Of a DNA stretch of 64,000 bases, positions 8,532 to 16,934 are shown piece after piece (positions within the stretch are counted from its first letter, which is position 1; each line of letters begins with the position of its first letter). Where the stretch lies: assembly GCF_000153105.1 (NCBI RefSeq), contig NZ_AANZ01000002.1:1-64000 (forward strand), given 5' to 3'. Position numbers and translations under genes: made by a program. The DNA comes from Blastopirellula marina DSM 3645 (GTDB lineage: Bacteria > Planctomycetota > Planctomycetia > Pirellulales > Pirellulaceae). The notes under the pieces were generated by a model. The model was not told where the DNA came from and did not search any database. It worked only from the letters and a program-made list of their open reading frames with translations.

Positions 8532-10526
8532 TTACGAGGCGACTTCCGCGGCCTTCGCTGCTTTGGCGGCCGCTTGTTTCGCGCTGGTTCGTTCTTTCCA
8601 GACCTTCTCAATGATGTCGGCGCCAACCAGACCATACAGTCGGGGACGCGGCGGCAACAACGAAGTGTCGACTTCTTCGTACGTGATCGTCGGCTCACCG
8701 TCGGCGTCGATCGTGGCGATCGTCGACTTCAGGAACTTATCGACATTCTCTTGAAACTTGTCGCACCACTGTTCCGCTTGTTGGTGACGTTCTTCATAAT
8801 TCTCGGAGGTCAGCCCCGGCAATTCAAACGCCGGCTTGTAGTGAGCCCCACGGCATTCGTCACGTTGCAACGCTCCCTTCAGGATCGCTTTGGCGATCGG
8901 GAACATGTCTTGCAACGCCTTGGTGAACAAGACATTTTGGTTCGACCACGATCCCGTATCCGACAACGAGCAGCGTTTTACCCGCTCTCCCAGGTCATGG
9001 ACCACGCCGATCGCGTTCTCCAGCTGTTCGTTGACGCGAACCACGGTCGCCGCTTTCGTCATCACGTTCCCCAGCTCTTGATGAATCAAGTAGGGATTCT
9101 CGCCGCCGGTGTTCTTCAGCAGGCTCTGATGACGGTCCGCCTGCTTGGCTAAGGCCGTATCGTACAGCGACTGCGGACGCTCGTGCGCGGCTTGTCCTTC
9201 CGGCACGTTCTTCAGCAGCGTCTCTAAGCCTGGGGCTAGAAAGAGGCCCGAGAAAATGCAGCTGAGCAGCGAGTTGGCGCCCAGGCGATTAGCGCCGTGA
9301 TAGTGATAGTCGACTTCGCCGACCGCGTACAGATTCGGGATGTTGGTGACCTGGTTCTTGGGGGAACCAACTTCCAGTCGTCCCTCTTCCGTCCGTTGAT
9401 AGTCGGTCCAAAGACCGCCCATCGAATAATGAACCGCCGGGAAGATCTTCATCGGCGTGTAGCGAGGATCGACCCCTTGGAACTTTTGATAGATATCGAG
9501 GATGCCGCCTAGTTTGCGGGTCAGCTCGGCGGCGTCGATATGGGTCAGGTCAAGATAAACGCACTGGCGATCTTTCTCGACGCTCAGCCCTTCGTTCACG
9601 CAGACGTTGAAAATCTCACGCGTCGCGATGTCACGCGGCACCAGATTGCCGTACGCCGGGTAACGTTCTTCCAGGAAGTAATAACGCTCCGCTTCGGGAA
9701 TGCTCTTCGGGCTGCGCGAATCTTGCGGCGTCCGCGGAACCCACACGCGTCCCCCTTCGCCGCGCGCACTTTCGCTCATCAGGCGCAATTTGTCAGCGCC
9801 GGGGATCGCGGTCGGATGAACCTGGATACATTCGCCGTTGCCGTACTTGGCGCCCACCTGCAGACAGCGGCTCGCGGCGCTGCCGGTGCAAGTCATCGAC
9901 ATGGTCGAGCGACCATAGATCAAACCGCAACCGCCGGTCGCGACCACGACGGCGTCGGCCCGAAAGCTCCGCAGCTCCATCGTGACGATGTCTTGCGCGA
10001 CGGCGCCGACGCAAACGCCGGCGTCGTCCAGAATGGGGCTCATAAAGTCCCAAGCTTCGTACTTCTTGACCAGCCCTTCAACTTCCCAGCGGCGGACTTG
10101 CTCGTCGAGTGCGTACAGCAATTGCTGACCGGTGGTCGCTCCGGCGAAGGCCGTTCGCTTGTAGAGGGTGCCGCCAAAGCGGCGACGATCGAGAAAACCT
10201 TCCGGCGTGCGATTGAAGGTGACGCCCAAGCGATCCATCAGGTCGATCACTTTGGGGGCCCACAGGGCCATCTCATTGACCGGCGGCTGATGGTTTAAAA
10301 AGTCGCCGCCATAGATGGTGTCGTCAAAGTGCTTCCACTCGTTGTCTCCCAGTTGACGCGTCTGGTCGTTGACGCTGTTGATCCCGCCTTGGGCGCAAAC
10401 GCTGTGCGATCGCTTGACCGGCGTGATGCTCATCAGATCGACCGCGATGCCAAGTTCGGCCAGTTTCATCGTGGCCGCTAAACCGGCGAGTCCGCCGCCG
10501 ACGATCAGAACGCGTTGCTTCGCCAT
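8532..10526 (-). CDS. sdhA: Succinate dehydrogenase flavoprotein subunit
   Basis: This 664-residue catalytic subunit oxidises succinate to fumarate with covalently bound FAD. The dinucleotide-binding loop VGGGLAGLAATMKLAELG is at residues 9-26. His41 in RSHSVCAQGGIN is the expected flavin-attachment residue. HPTAIPGADKL and SESARGEGG are the conserved active-site stretches of the SdhA/FrdA family. The length fits the longer SdhA of the Bacillus type. The C-terminus ends in an alanine/lysine-rich tail (KQAAAKAAKAAEVAS). It is the middle gene of the operon, 80 bases after sdhC. Confidence 0.96.
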   Translation of the reverse strand: MAKQRVLIVGGGLAGLAATMKLAELGIAVDLMSITPVKRSHSVCAQGGINSVNDQTRQLGDNEWKHFDDTIYGGDFLNHQPPVNEMALWAPKVIDLMDRLGVTFNRTPEGFLDRRRFGGTLYKRTAFAGATTGQQLLYALDEQVRRWEVEGLVKKYEAWDFMSPILDDAGVCVGAVAQDIVTMELRSFRADAVVVATGGCGLIYGRSTMSMTCTGSAASRCLQVGAKYGNGECIQVHPTAIPGADKLRLMSESARGEGGRVWVPRTPQDSRSPKSIPEAERYYFLEERYPAYGNLVPRDIATREIFNVCVNEGLSVEKDRQCVYLDLTHIDAAELTRKLGGILDIYQKFQGVDPRYTPMKIFPAVHYSMGGLWTDYQRTEEGRLEVGSPKNQVTNIPNLYAVGEVDYHYHGANRLGANSLLSCIFSGLFLAPGLETLLKNVPEGQAAHERPQSLYDTALAKQADRHQSLLKNTGGENPYLIHQELGNVMTKAATVVRVNEQLENAIGVVHDLGERVKRCSLSDTGSWSNQNVLFTKALQDMFPIAKAILKGALQRDECRGAHYKPAFELPGLTSENYEERHQQAEQWCDKFQENVDKFLKSTIATIDADGEPTITYEEVDTSLLPPRPRLYGLVGADIIEKVWKERTSAKQAAAKAAKAAEVAS

Positions 10527-10606
10527 GCCAGAATGTCCCTCGTATCGAGTCGGTCCGCCAAATGGCCGACCAGTAAGTGGTTTGTTTCTAGTATCGTAGC
10601 GCGAAG

Positions 10607-11473
10607 TTACTCGCTGACCGCCGGTTTTTCCGTCGCATCGGCCTTGGGAGCCGCCGCACCCTCAAATGGCGGCGCTTCGTCCAGCGACTCGTCGGCCGAC
10701 AGATCCCGTTTTTCGGGGTCGGCCGGGATGTCGCCGGTTTCGACCAGCAGTTCGTAGGCGGTGTTCTCTTTTTCGCGGATCTCGGCGAAGTTCTTCAGCG
10801 TATAGAGACCAACAATCGAGGTGATGCCGACCAGCGCGAGCCCCAAGCCAAACACGCCGGTGACCAGCTTGGCGCCGTGCTGCGCTTTCGGACTGATCCA
10901 GATCCCCCACGTGATGCCCATCGTGAACAGGCCGTTCGACAGGTGAAACACGCAGGCCAACACGCCGACGGTGTAAAAGACCGGATACAAAACCGACGCC
11001 TGCATCGCATGAGCGGCCGAGGTCGCCGCGTTGTACGGATGGAACATCCCGCCGTAGCCGGCGATCAGATGCCGCCAAGCGTCGTTATGAATCCAGCCAT
11101 GCATGTGGAACACGTGCCAGGCGATGAAGACGAAGGCCAGCAGACCGGTCGCCCGCTGCATGGTGTAGCGGAAGTTGCTGTTGTAACGGTACTCGGTGTA
11201 ATTGGGGGACGCACCAAAGGTGAACGCCAGACCGAGAAACGCATGGAACATGATCGGCAGGAAGATGAACGTCCATTCGACCAGCGGCAGCAACGCCCCC
11301 AATGCGTGAATGCTGAATACGCTCCGCTGGAACGTCTCCGGCGAAACAGCGACGCTCGAATTCACCAACAGATGGACAATCATGTAGGCGCCAACTGGCA
11401 AAAGGCCTGTCAGCGAATGGAGCCGGCGAATCAAAAATTCGTTACGAGCCCAGAAACCGGGTTTATTACTCAC
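10607..11473 (-). CDS. sdhC: Succinate dehydrogenase cytochrome b subunit
   Basis: This membrane anchor of complex II has five hydrophobic segments, as in the single-anchor Bacillus-type cytochrome b558. Histidines fit haem ligation (RRLHSLTG, MIVHLLV, IAWHVFHMHGW, CVFHLSNG). The C-terminus is an acidic cytoplasmic tail (EKRDLSADESLDEAPPFEG). I choose the GTG at 11473 (MSNKPGFWARNEFLIRR) because GAGGG sits 6 bases upstream. The ATG at 11551 would add 26 basic residues not expected in this family and lacks an RBS. The product is 288 residues. It is the first gene of the C-A-B operon. Confidence 0.9.
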   Translation of the reverse strand: MSNKPGFWARNEFLIRRLHSLTGLLPVGAYMIVHLLVNSSVAVSPETFQRSVFSIHALGALLPLVEWTFIFLPIMFHAFLGLAFTFGASPNYTEYRYNSNFRYTMQRATGLLAFVFIAWHVFHMHGWIHNDAWRHLIAGYGGMFHPYNAATSAAHAMQASVLYPVFYTVGVLACVFHLSNGLFTMGITWGIWISPKAQHGAKLVTGVFGLGLALVGITSIVGLYTLKNFAEIREKENTAYELLVETGDIPADPEKRDLSADESLDEAPPFEGAAAPKADATEKPAVSE

Positions 11474-11908
11474 CTGCAACCCTCTTTGGCGGCGATCGGC
11501 GACAAACCCCAACTGTCCTAGCAGCAAGGGCTTAGAGCGCAATACGGGCATCTACCGGTACGTGACCAGCGGAAAGAATTACGTGCACTGCCCGATGCGT
11601 CCTTGTTTATACCGCAAACGGAATCGGCATTTGAAGTACCCACGCCGTCATGATTTACGCAAAATTGCCATGATTTCCCGCGTGATGGTAATCTAGGCAA
11701 CCGCCTGTCAATTCGGCAGCACTTCGGCCTCCCGCAAAATGACTATAAAACGTGCTAAATCAAGACCCGGTCAAGATTTACTGCGAAGATGCCAGCATCG
11801 CGCGAAAAAGGAATTAAAATTGCTCTATAGCCAAAGAGCATCAATTTATACAACGATGCCTGCTCACTTCGCTTCTTTTTGATCCGAACGCGGACGGAAG
11901 ATAGAACG
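11474..11908. other. Regulatory gap between sdhC and a receiver gene
   Basis: This 435-base divergent intergenic stretch contains no supported gene. It is locally AT-rich from about 11730 to 11870. TGCTCT-N8-AGAGCA (about 11820-11840) is an inverted repeat that could be an operator for the plus-strand receiver gene. A weak candidate sdh promoter is listed separately. Confidence 0.4.
11606..11635 (-). promoter_or_regulatory. Candidate sdhCAB promoter
   Basis: On the minus strand TTCAAA (11630-11635), an 18-base spacer and TATAAA (11606-11611) resemble -35 and -10 elements, with 4/6 and 5/6 matches. It lies about 130 bases before the sdhC GTG. It was picked by eye and is weak. Confidence 0.3.
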
Positions 11909-12316
11909 ATGGGGATAGTCCAAGCCCCTAACTTGTTGATCACCGATGACGATCGCGGCTTCCGCGAGGCGCTGGCCGAAGTATTCGCCGCGCGCGGTTT
12001 TCAAACGCATCTGGCGAAAGACGGGCTCGAAGCGGTCGATGTCGTTCGCTCGATGCGGATCGATGTGGCGCTTTTCGACTATCACATGCCGCGTAAGACC
12101 GGCCTGGAAGCGATCGTCGAAATTCGCACCACCGCCGCACAACTTCCTTGCATTCTGCTCTCCGGCAATCTGGACGACATGATCCGCCAACAGGCGATCG
12201 CCGCCCAGGTCTTCTCCATCTTGGCCAAGCCAGTCAGCTTGCCCGATATCACGTCGAAGGTGCGCGAAGCGCTCGAGCTGTGCTTCCCAGGCGACAACCA
12301 CAGCGCCGACAACTAA
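11909..12316 (+). CDS. Single-domain response regulator
   Basis: This 135-residue stand-alone receiver has the acidic pocket ITDDD at 11-15 and phosphoacceptor Asp57 in VALFDYHMP. The switch serine is Ser85 in LLSGN and the conserved lysine is Lys107 in ILAKPVS. It has no output domain, so it would act through protein contact or as a phosphotransfer intermediate. The start at 11909 has GGAAG 8 bases upstream. No histidine kinase is adjacent; the signalling operon at 56.8-63.1 kb is the only one in the window and there is no evidence linking them. Confidence 0.88.
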   Translation: MGIVQAPNLLITDDDRGFREALAEVFAARGFQTHLAKDGLEAVDVVRSMRIDVALFDYHMPRKTGLEAIVEIRTTAAQLPCILLSGNLDDMIRQQAIAAQVFSILAKPVSLPDITSKVREALELCFPGDNHSADN

Positions 12317-12621
12317 ACGGCGAGCAGCGTTTGCGGCTCAAAAAAAGGGGCAGGTCCTTTTTTTAAAATGACCGCCGTTCTAGGCGACTAAAGGTTGGTC
12401 TTTTCACCTGCCGCCAATCCCCATGCCACTTCTGGCTATTTGCGCGTCTGACAAAATAAAGGAGTTTTACTACGCATTTTCGGATTGAATACCGGCCATT
12501 TCATTGCCAGGATGAACAAGCGTCCGGAGTCGGCCGAGATCTTGTGCCGATGTGCTTCTCTTTCATGCGCGGGATGGGGAGCGAACCAGCGCGTCAAGCG
12601 GAACCCCAGAAAGCCCCCCCG
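12317..12621. other. Gap with a weak terminator-like hairpin
   Basis: AAAAAAAGG and CCTTTTTTT around GGGCAGGT (about 12339-12365) can fold into a mostly A-T stem just after the receiver gene, and could serve as a poor Rho-independent terminator. I see nothing else convincing in this stretch. Confidence 0.35.
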
Positions 12622-13038
12622 ATGAAAGCTTGTCCCCTCTTTGCTCTGTTAGTCGCGGCGCTATCGCTCGGCTGCGGCGGCAGTCATGGCCCGCAACTTT
12701 TTCCTGTTCAGGGAAAAGTGACCTACGAAGGAAAGCCGCTCTCGCGCGGCACGATCATCTTTAACCCGGTGAACGAAGCGTTGCCGGCGTCGCGCGGCGA
12801 AATCCAGCCGGACGGCACTTACGTACTGTCGCTCGCTCAAGCTGGAGATGGCGCCGTCCCCGGCGAACATCGCGTGATCGTCAACTCTTCCACGCAGGTG
12901 AAACAGGGGATGGAAATCAACGATCCCGATTATGAATTGCCGAGGCCGCTCGTTCCGACCAAATACTCTTCTCTATCGACAACTCCTCTTAGCCAAACCG
13001 TCAAAGAGGAACCGAATACGATCGACATCGAACTTTGA
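12622..13038 (+). CDS. Small lipoprotein with transthyretin-like fold
   Basis: This 138-residue protein has a lipoprotein signal: basic start MKACPLF, hydrophobic core, then SLGC with Cys18 as the lipidation site. The mature part (VQGKVTYEGKPLSRGTIIFN onward) matches the carboxypeptidase-regulatory-like beta-sandwich common in planctomycete lipoproteins. Its layout parallels the C-terminal domain of the sulfatase at 49205-50881. It precedes a DUF1559 gene by 65 bases, a pairing seen repeatedly in planctomycetes. An in-frame ATG at 12544 would add 26 residues and spoil the signal, so I start at 12622, although the RBS is weak. Confidence 0.8.
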   Translation: MKACPLFALLVAALSLGCGGSHGPQLFPVQGKVTYEGKPLSRGTIIFNPVNEALPASRGEIQPDGTYVLSLAQAGDGAVPGEHRVIVNSSTQVKQGMEINDPDYELPRPLVPTKYSSLSTTPLSQTVKEEPNTIDIEL

Positions 13039-13103
13039 TATTCATTGTGCGGTGAACGCGAGCCTTCCCTTATCTCATCATGCATCCAGCGGAGACGATC
13101 AAA

Positions 13104-14006
13104 ATGCGACGCACTACAAGCTCTTTCCAGCGACGCCAATCTCAATCGACCGGTTTCACCCTCGTCGAACTGCTGGTCGTCATCGCGATCATCGGCGTCT
13201 TGATCGCACTGCTCTTGCCGGCGGTCCAGCAAGCTCGCGAAGCGGCCCGACGCAGTCAGTGCCAGAACAACCTGAAACAATTGGGCCTCGGTTTGCACAA
13301 CTTCCACGACACGTTCGGCCTCTTGCCTCAGGGTAGTTACACGAGCGCGGCCGGCACCAACTACAACACGATGAGCGGGTTTGTTCCGCTGTTGCCGTTT
13401 CTGGAACAAGGCAATATCCACGACCTCTTCAGCATCCAGCAACCGGTCGACCATGCGGATAATCTCAATGCGGTTAAAAATCTGGTCGACGGTTACTTCT
13501 GCCCTTCGCGGCGTCGACCGGAAGCAGGCCAAACCGGCGACTTCATGGTGACCTGCTCGCGCGGCGACTATGCGTTTTGTGCAGGCGGAGAAGGGAGCCA
13601 AAGCAACACGGATGTCAAAGCGAACTTCCAAGGAGTGTTTAGTCGCTCGCTAGGTTTAAACTTCGCCGCAATTACCGACGGACTTTCCAATACGATCGCG
13701 ATCGGCGAAAAGCGAACCGAAATCTACGCCGACAACCCCGACAGCGTCAGCCGGGGAAACACCGACGGCCCCCAGTATCGTTGGGGATATCATGCAACAC
13801 GGATGCTAAAATCGCCGTTCAGTCAACCGATCGTCACCGGCACGTGGAACGACTCCGACGCCAACTTCGGCAGCGCGCACTCGACCGGCGGCTGCTTCTT
13901 TTTGCTCTGCGACGGCTCCGTTCATTTTCTGCCCAAGACGATCAACTGGACCGTCGTGCAGAACCTGGCCAATCGAGCCGACGGCAATCCGGTTTCGATT
14001 CCGTAG
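13104..14006 (+). CDS. DUF1559 protein with pilin-like N-terminus
   Basis: This 300-residue protein has the type IV prepilin-like signal [20 protein letters not shown] near residues 17-36, followed by [20 protein letters not shown]. The C-terminal part ([20 protein letters not shown]) is the DUF1559 / H-X9-DG signature. This family is greatly expanded in Planctomycetes. The N-terminus implies processing by a prepilin peptidase and assembly as a pseudopilin or surface fibre subunit; the function is unknown. The start at 13104 has GGAGA 8 bases upstream; an ATG at 13080 is possible but less well placed. Confidence 0.92.
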   Translation: MRRTTSSFQRRQSQSTGFTLVELLVVIAIIGVLIALLLPAVQQAREAARRSQCQNNLKQLGLGLHNFHDTFGLLPQGSYTSAAGTNYNTMSGFVPLLPFLEQGNIHDLFSIQQPVDHADNLNAVKNLVDGYFCPSRRRPEAGQTGDFMVTCSRGDYAFCAGGEGSQSNTDVKANFQGVFSRSLGLNFAAITDGLSNTIAIGEKRTEIYADNPDSVSRGNTDGPQYRWGYHATRMLKSPFSQPIVTGTWNDSDANFGSAHSTGGCFFLLCDGSVHFLPKTINWTVVQNLANRADGNPVSIP

Positions 14007-14045
14007 GCAGCTCGTAGCGGATCAAGGAAGCAACATGCGCTTCGT

Positions 14046-14062
14046 GGTCCGCACAGCGGACC
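14046..14062. repeat. Palindrome GGTCCGC-N3-GCGGACC, copy 2
   Basis: Arms identical to copy 1, with an ACA loop, lie between two convergent genes, 14 bases from the minus-strand stop at 14077. The flanks (CGTGGTCC.../...GGACCTTACG) match the reverse complement of copy 3 at 15423, so copies 2 and 3 bracket the methyltransferase-thioesterase pair as inverted repeats. Confidence 0.6.
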
Positions 14063-14076
14063 TTACGTGGCGACTT

Positions 14077-14865
14077 CTAGAGACGCTGCAGGACATAGAC
14101 CACATCTTCGCTCACTTCGCCGACGACGATTGGTTCATCCTGATCGTACGTGAAGTCGTACGTCGCGGCGATTCGCCAACCGCCGGCGGTTTGTAGCGTT
14201 TGCTGCAGCTGCGCGGCGGTATAAGTGCGAAAGCTAAGGTCGCCGACGACTTGCACTTCGTGGCCGTTCTTTTCGATGTCGTAGCCAAGCGAGGCGCGTT
14301 CGATCCGCGCGTCGAGGTCGCGATCGTACGTTTCCAGATGGCAAGTGACCGTCACGTCGTCGCGGGTCGCGACCCACGTTTCATCTTCCAGCGGCTGCCC
14401 AATGGTCGGCGTTAGGTGAAGCCCGACGATGTAGATTCCGCCGGGGCGTATTGCGGCGGCCATGCAGCGAAAATGGGCGACCGCCAATTCTTCGGACAGC
14501 AGATGCCGCACGCTGTTGATCATGTTGAAGCCGGCGTCAAACGGCTCGGAATGAGCGAATTGATCGAGCCGAAAGTTGGCCATGTCGCCTGACAACAAAT
14601 CGGCGCCGGGACAGCGTTCGCGGCAATAACGGGTCATCTTCTCGTTCAGTTCGACTCCAGCGACCGTATAGCCGACGCCGTGCAACTCGACCAACAGCCG
14701 ACCTGTGCCGCAAGCCGGCTCTAAGAGACGCTGGGTCGGGCCGTCGACATAACGGTCGAAACAGAAGCGAAGAAAGTCGAACTCCGCTTCCCATTCGTCC
14801 GCGAAGATGATGTCGTAATACTCAGGCAGATCGTAGATGTCGGCCGTGGCGCGAGGTTCGTTCAT
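14077..14865 (-). CDS. Class I SAM-dependent methyltransferase
   Basis: This 262-residue protein has the Rossmann SAM-binding motif LEPACGTGRLLVEL near residue 48 and a downstream acidic strand end (VAGVELNEKM). The C-terminal beta-rich segment is of the kind found in small-molecule methyltransferases. The substrate cannot be inferred. It starts 10 bases after the stop of the thioesterase gene, so the two are probably cotranscribed. It is clearly related to the methyltransferase at 63107-63904: the DLPEYYDIIFADE opening parallels DYPQYWDLAFRDE, and both end in a similar (V/F)VLxxx strand. Confidence 0.88.
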   Translation of the reverse strand: MNEPRATADIYDLPEYYDIIFADEWEAEFDFLRFCFDRYVDGPTQRLLEPACGTGRLLVELHGVGYTVAGVELNEKMTRYCRERCPGADLLSGDMANFRLDQFAHSEPFDAGFNMINSVRHLLSEELAVAHFRCMAAAIRPGGIYIVGLHLTPTIGQPLEDETWVATRDDVTVTCHLETYDRDLDARIERASLGYDIEKNGHEVQVVGDLSFRTYTAAQLQQTLQTAGGWRIAATYDFTYDQDEPIVVGEVSEDVVYVLQRL

Positions 14866-14875
14866 GGTCGGCCGA

Positions 14876-15322
14876 TCAAATTTCGTGCCCCTCGAAGGTT
14901 TGCATCAACGCGCGAATCTCATCCGGAATGCGCATCGCTTGCTGCTTCTTGTAATCGAAGTAGACGACGCCTGATTCGCCGTCGGCGACGATCTGCTTTT
15001 GTTCGACGCTGTAAATTGCATGGCCGATGCGAATACTTGTTCCCCCCAGTCGCGTCGCTTTGGCGCCGATCAACATCGTATCGGGAAAGCGAACCTGGCG
15101 ACGAAAATTGCAGGTCACCGAATAGAGGATCGGTCCAGTGCCGGTCGCGGCCATCACGCCGTCCAGCTTGGCGGCCGAGAGATACTCGACGCGAGCCGAC
15201 TCGAACCAGCGCAGGTAGATCGTATTGTTGACATGCTGAAACGAATCCATGTCGCCCCATTGAACCGGAATCTCCGCCACAGCGAAGTAATCGGCCAGTT
15301 CCGGCGGTTTCTCAAAGTTCAC
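14876..15322 (-). CDS. Hotdog-fold acyl-CoA thioesterase
   Basis: This 148-residue protein is of the 4-hydroxybenzoyl-CoA thioesterase/YbgC type. The motif WGDMDSFQHVNNTIYLRWFE at residues 22-41 carries the expected catalytic aspartate (Asp26) and the HVNN helix start. It should hydrolyse an acyl-CoA or acyl-ACP thioester in the cytoplasm; the acyl group is not predictable. It is the first gene of a two-gene minus-strand unit with the methyltransferase. It is not close enough to the polyketide locus to assume a link. Confidence 0.85.
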   Translation of the reverse strand: MNFEKPPELADYFAVAEIPVQWGDMDSFQHVNNTIYLRWFESARVEYLSAAKLDGVMAATGTGPILYSVTCNFRRQVRFPDTMLIGAKATRLGGTSIRIGHAIYSVEQKQIVADGESGVVYFDYKKQQAMRIPDEIRALMQTFEGHEI

Positions 15323-15422
15323 GTCGAGGCTCTCTAAGAAGAGGCAAATGGTGATTTGATGGAACGACTTCGAATTCTAACTCGCCATGGCGACTATCAC
15401 GCAAGTCTAAGGAAGAACGTAG

Positions 15423-15439
15423 GGTCCGCTGTGCGGACC
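15423..15439. repeat. Palindrome GGTCCGC-N3-GCGGACC, copy 3
   Basis: Perfect 7-bp arms with a TGT loop, 47 bases after the minus-strand stop at 15487. The surrounding GTAGGGTCC...GGACCACGAAGTA is the reverse complement of the copy-2 flank, showing a shared element of about 27-30 bases. Confidence 0.6.
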
Positions 15440-15486
15440 ACGAAGTACATATTGCCTCCAATGGTCCGCTACTTCTACTTCGAATG

Positions 15487-16656
15487 TTAATCGAGCCATG
15501 TTCGATCTTCCAGACGCTCTGGAACGTACACGTCGGTTACGTAGCTCAGCCCTTGGCTGATCAACGCTTCGACTTCCAACTTGAAGCCGTTGTCCAACAG
15601 TTTTTGAATCTCTTTTTGCCAGGTTTTTTTCTGCTCGAACCAGGGGTATTTGGCGATTTGCTTGGCCCGCTTGCGATCGGTGTCGTTCAGTGCGATCTGG
15701 ACGCTGGGGTTGAGATTACAACGCTCGTAGTCGATCGCTCGCAGACCCAGGAACTTCGCCTCCGGCACGGCCATCCGTTTCGACTCGTAGGCCAGATTGA
15801 TCGAGCCTTGCTTGATTACGCTGTAAATGTAGTATCCCCATGGGTCGTTATCAAAAACGCAATAGATCGGCAGTTTCAGCTCGTTGTGCAAGCGATGCAA
15901 CAGCCGCCGAACGCCGCGCGGCGGCTGTCCGCTGCCGTGCGTCAGAATGCAGTTGTGCTTCTTCCAGAACTTATCTTCGTTGAAGCGCTGCCAGACCGTA
16001 TCTTTTTCGACATGCAGAACAAAGTCGGCGCCGCATTCCCTAAACTGGATCACATCGGCTTCAACAATCGAGGGAATGCCGTAACCGCCGCTGCCCATCC
16101 GCGAGCAGTCGATCGTGTCTCCCTTATCATTCAGGATAATGTTGCCGACCATGCTGCCGCGCTGTTGGGCGTACAGATGCAGCTCTTCGCGCAGCGATTC
16201 GAGCAACACTTCCAAGTCTTCAATGATCGGATCGCTTTCGGCCTGATCGCTGAAGGTTTCTTCTTTGGTGCCGGCGATCGTATGCTTCATCAGGTAGTAA
16301 AGACCCCGGATGCTGGTCGTCTTGCCCGATTCGACCAGCCGCTTGCAGCCGGCGGCGGCCAGCATCGTTTGCATGTAGCTCTTCGCCTGATTCAAGTTGA
16401 AGAGCTGCCGCGCGGTCGTGTTTTTGCCCATCTCCAAAATTCGCTGCGACTTGTTGTAGCGAACGTTCGAGAGACTACGCGTCGGAATTTCAAGCCGAGG
16501 ATCTTTGGTCTTCTGCGCGGATGCGACGACCGTGTCCGCCAGATTCGTTAGGCTGCCGATCGTCTTCTTGTCGCGCAGCGTCAGCTTGACCTTTTCGCTA
16601 GTGTCGCTGCGCAACGGCAGGTCCGCTTGCTTCTTGACAGATTTCTTCTTGGCCAT
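15487..16656 (-). CDS. top6A: DNA topoisomerase VI subunit A
   Basis: This 389-residue Spo11/Top6A homologue is the DNA-cleaving subunit of type IIB topoisomerase. It has a winged-helix CAP domain with the catalytic tyrosine in SIRGLYY (Tyr121, the second of the pair). A Toprim domain follows, with metal-binding Glu217 (HVEKDT) and Asp269/Asp271 in VFDNDPWGYYIYS. GSGQPPRGVRRLL is the conserved arginine-containing stretch. The N-terminus is lysine-rich (MAKKKSVKKQ). Length and motifs fit an active enzyme. Subunit B is encoded 278 bases upstream on the same strand, the order often seen in archaea. Topo VI is typical of archaea and plants and scattered in bacteria. Confidence 0.95.
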   Translation of the reverse strand: MAKKKSVKKQADLPLRSDTSEKVKLTLRDKKTIGSLTNLADTVVASAQKTKDPRLEIPTRSLSNVRYNKSQRILEMGKNTTARQLFNLNQAKSYMQTMLAAAGCKRLVESGKTTSIRGLYYLMKHTIAGTKEETFSDQAESDPIIEDLEVLLESLREELHLYAQQRGSMVGNIILNDKGDTIDCSRMGSGGYGIPSIVEADVIQFRECGADFVLHVEKDTVWQRFNEDKFWKKHNCILTHGSGQPPRGVRRLLHRLHNELKLPIYCVFDNDPWGYYIYSVIKQGSINLAYESKRMAVPEAKFLGLRAIDYERCNLNPSVQIALNDTDRKRAKQIAKYPWFEQKKTWQKEIQKLLDNGFKLEVEALISQGLSYVTDVYVPERLEDRTWLD

Positions 16657-16934
16657 GGAGCTATATCTATAGAGGGGAAGTTATGTTCGGGTGCTACGGC
16701 TCTGTGCGCCGTATCTTCAACGTTGGATCTTGGTGGCTCGCTACGCGAGTCTTGAAGTTGCGATTTTTCGAATCAATCGGACCCTAGCTCGCCAGCGCAA
16801 GCGAGGGAAATGCGTTTGGCTACTTCGAACCGTATCGGAATAGCCGAGCGATTTTCCGTCGCTCGCGCTGCGGGCTACGAAGAATCATCGGCGCCTGCGA
16901 TTTCAAAAAACGCATCTTCAATCGTTGCGATGGA
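16657..16934. other. Spacer between top6B and top6A with repeats
   Basis: This 278-base gap holds several short structures: the hairpin CTCGC-TAC-GCGAG (16737-16749), the recurrent motif CTTGAAGTTGCG (16751-16762), and CTCGCGCTGCGGGCTACGAA (16862-16881). The last is nearly the reverse complement of sequence at about 53999-54020. No gene is supported. Confidence 0.5.

Noticed and set aside
11474-11551. Upstream ATG extension of sdhC
   Set aside because: The GTG at 11473 has a much better ribosome-binding site and the added residues do not resemble sdhC.
12544-12621. Upstream extension of the lipoprotein gene
   Set aside because: The extra 26 residues would precede and disrupt the lipoprotein signal peptide.
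15484-16551. Plus-strand frame of 355 codons antisense to top6A
   Set aside because: Top6A carries the catalytic tyrosine and Toprim motifs; the antisense frame is a composition artefact.
16770-16790. TTCGAATCAATCGG as a possible tRNA T-arm
   Set aside because: No acceptor, D or anticodon arms can be built around it; it lies in a repeat-rich spacer.
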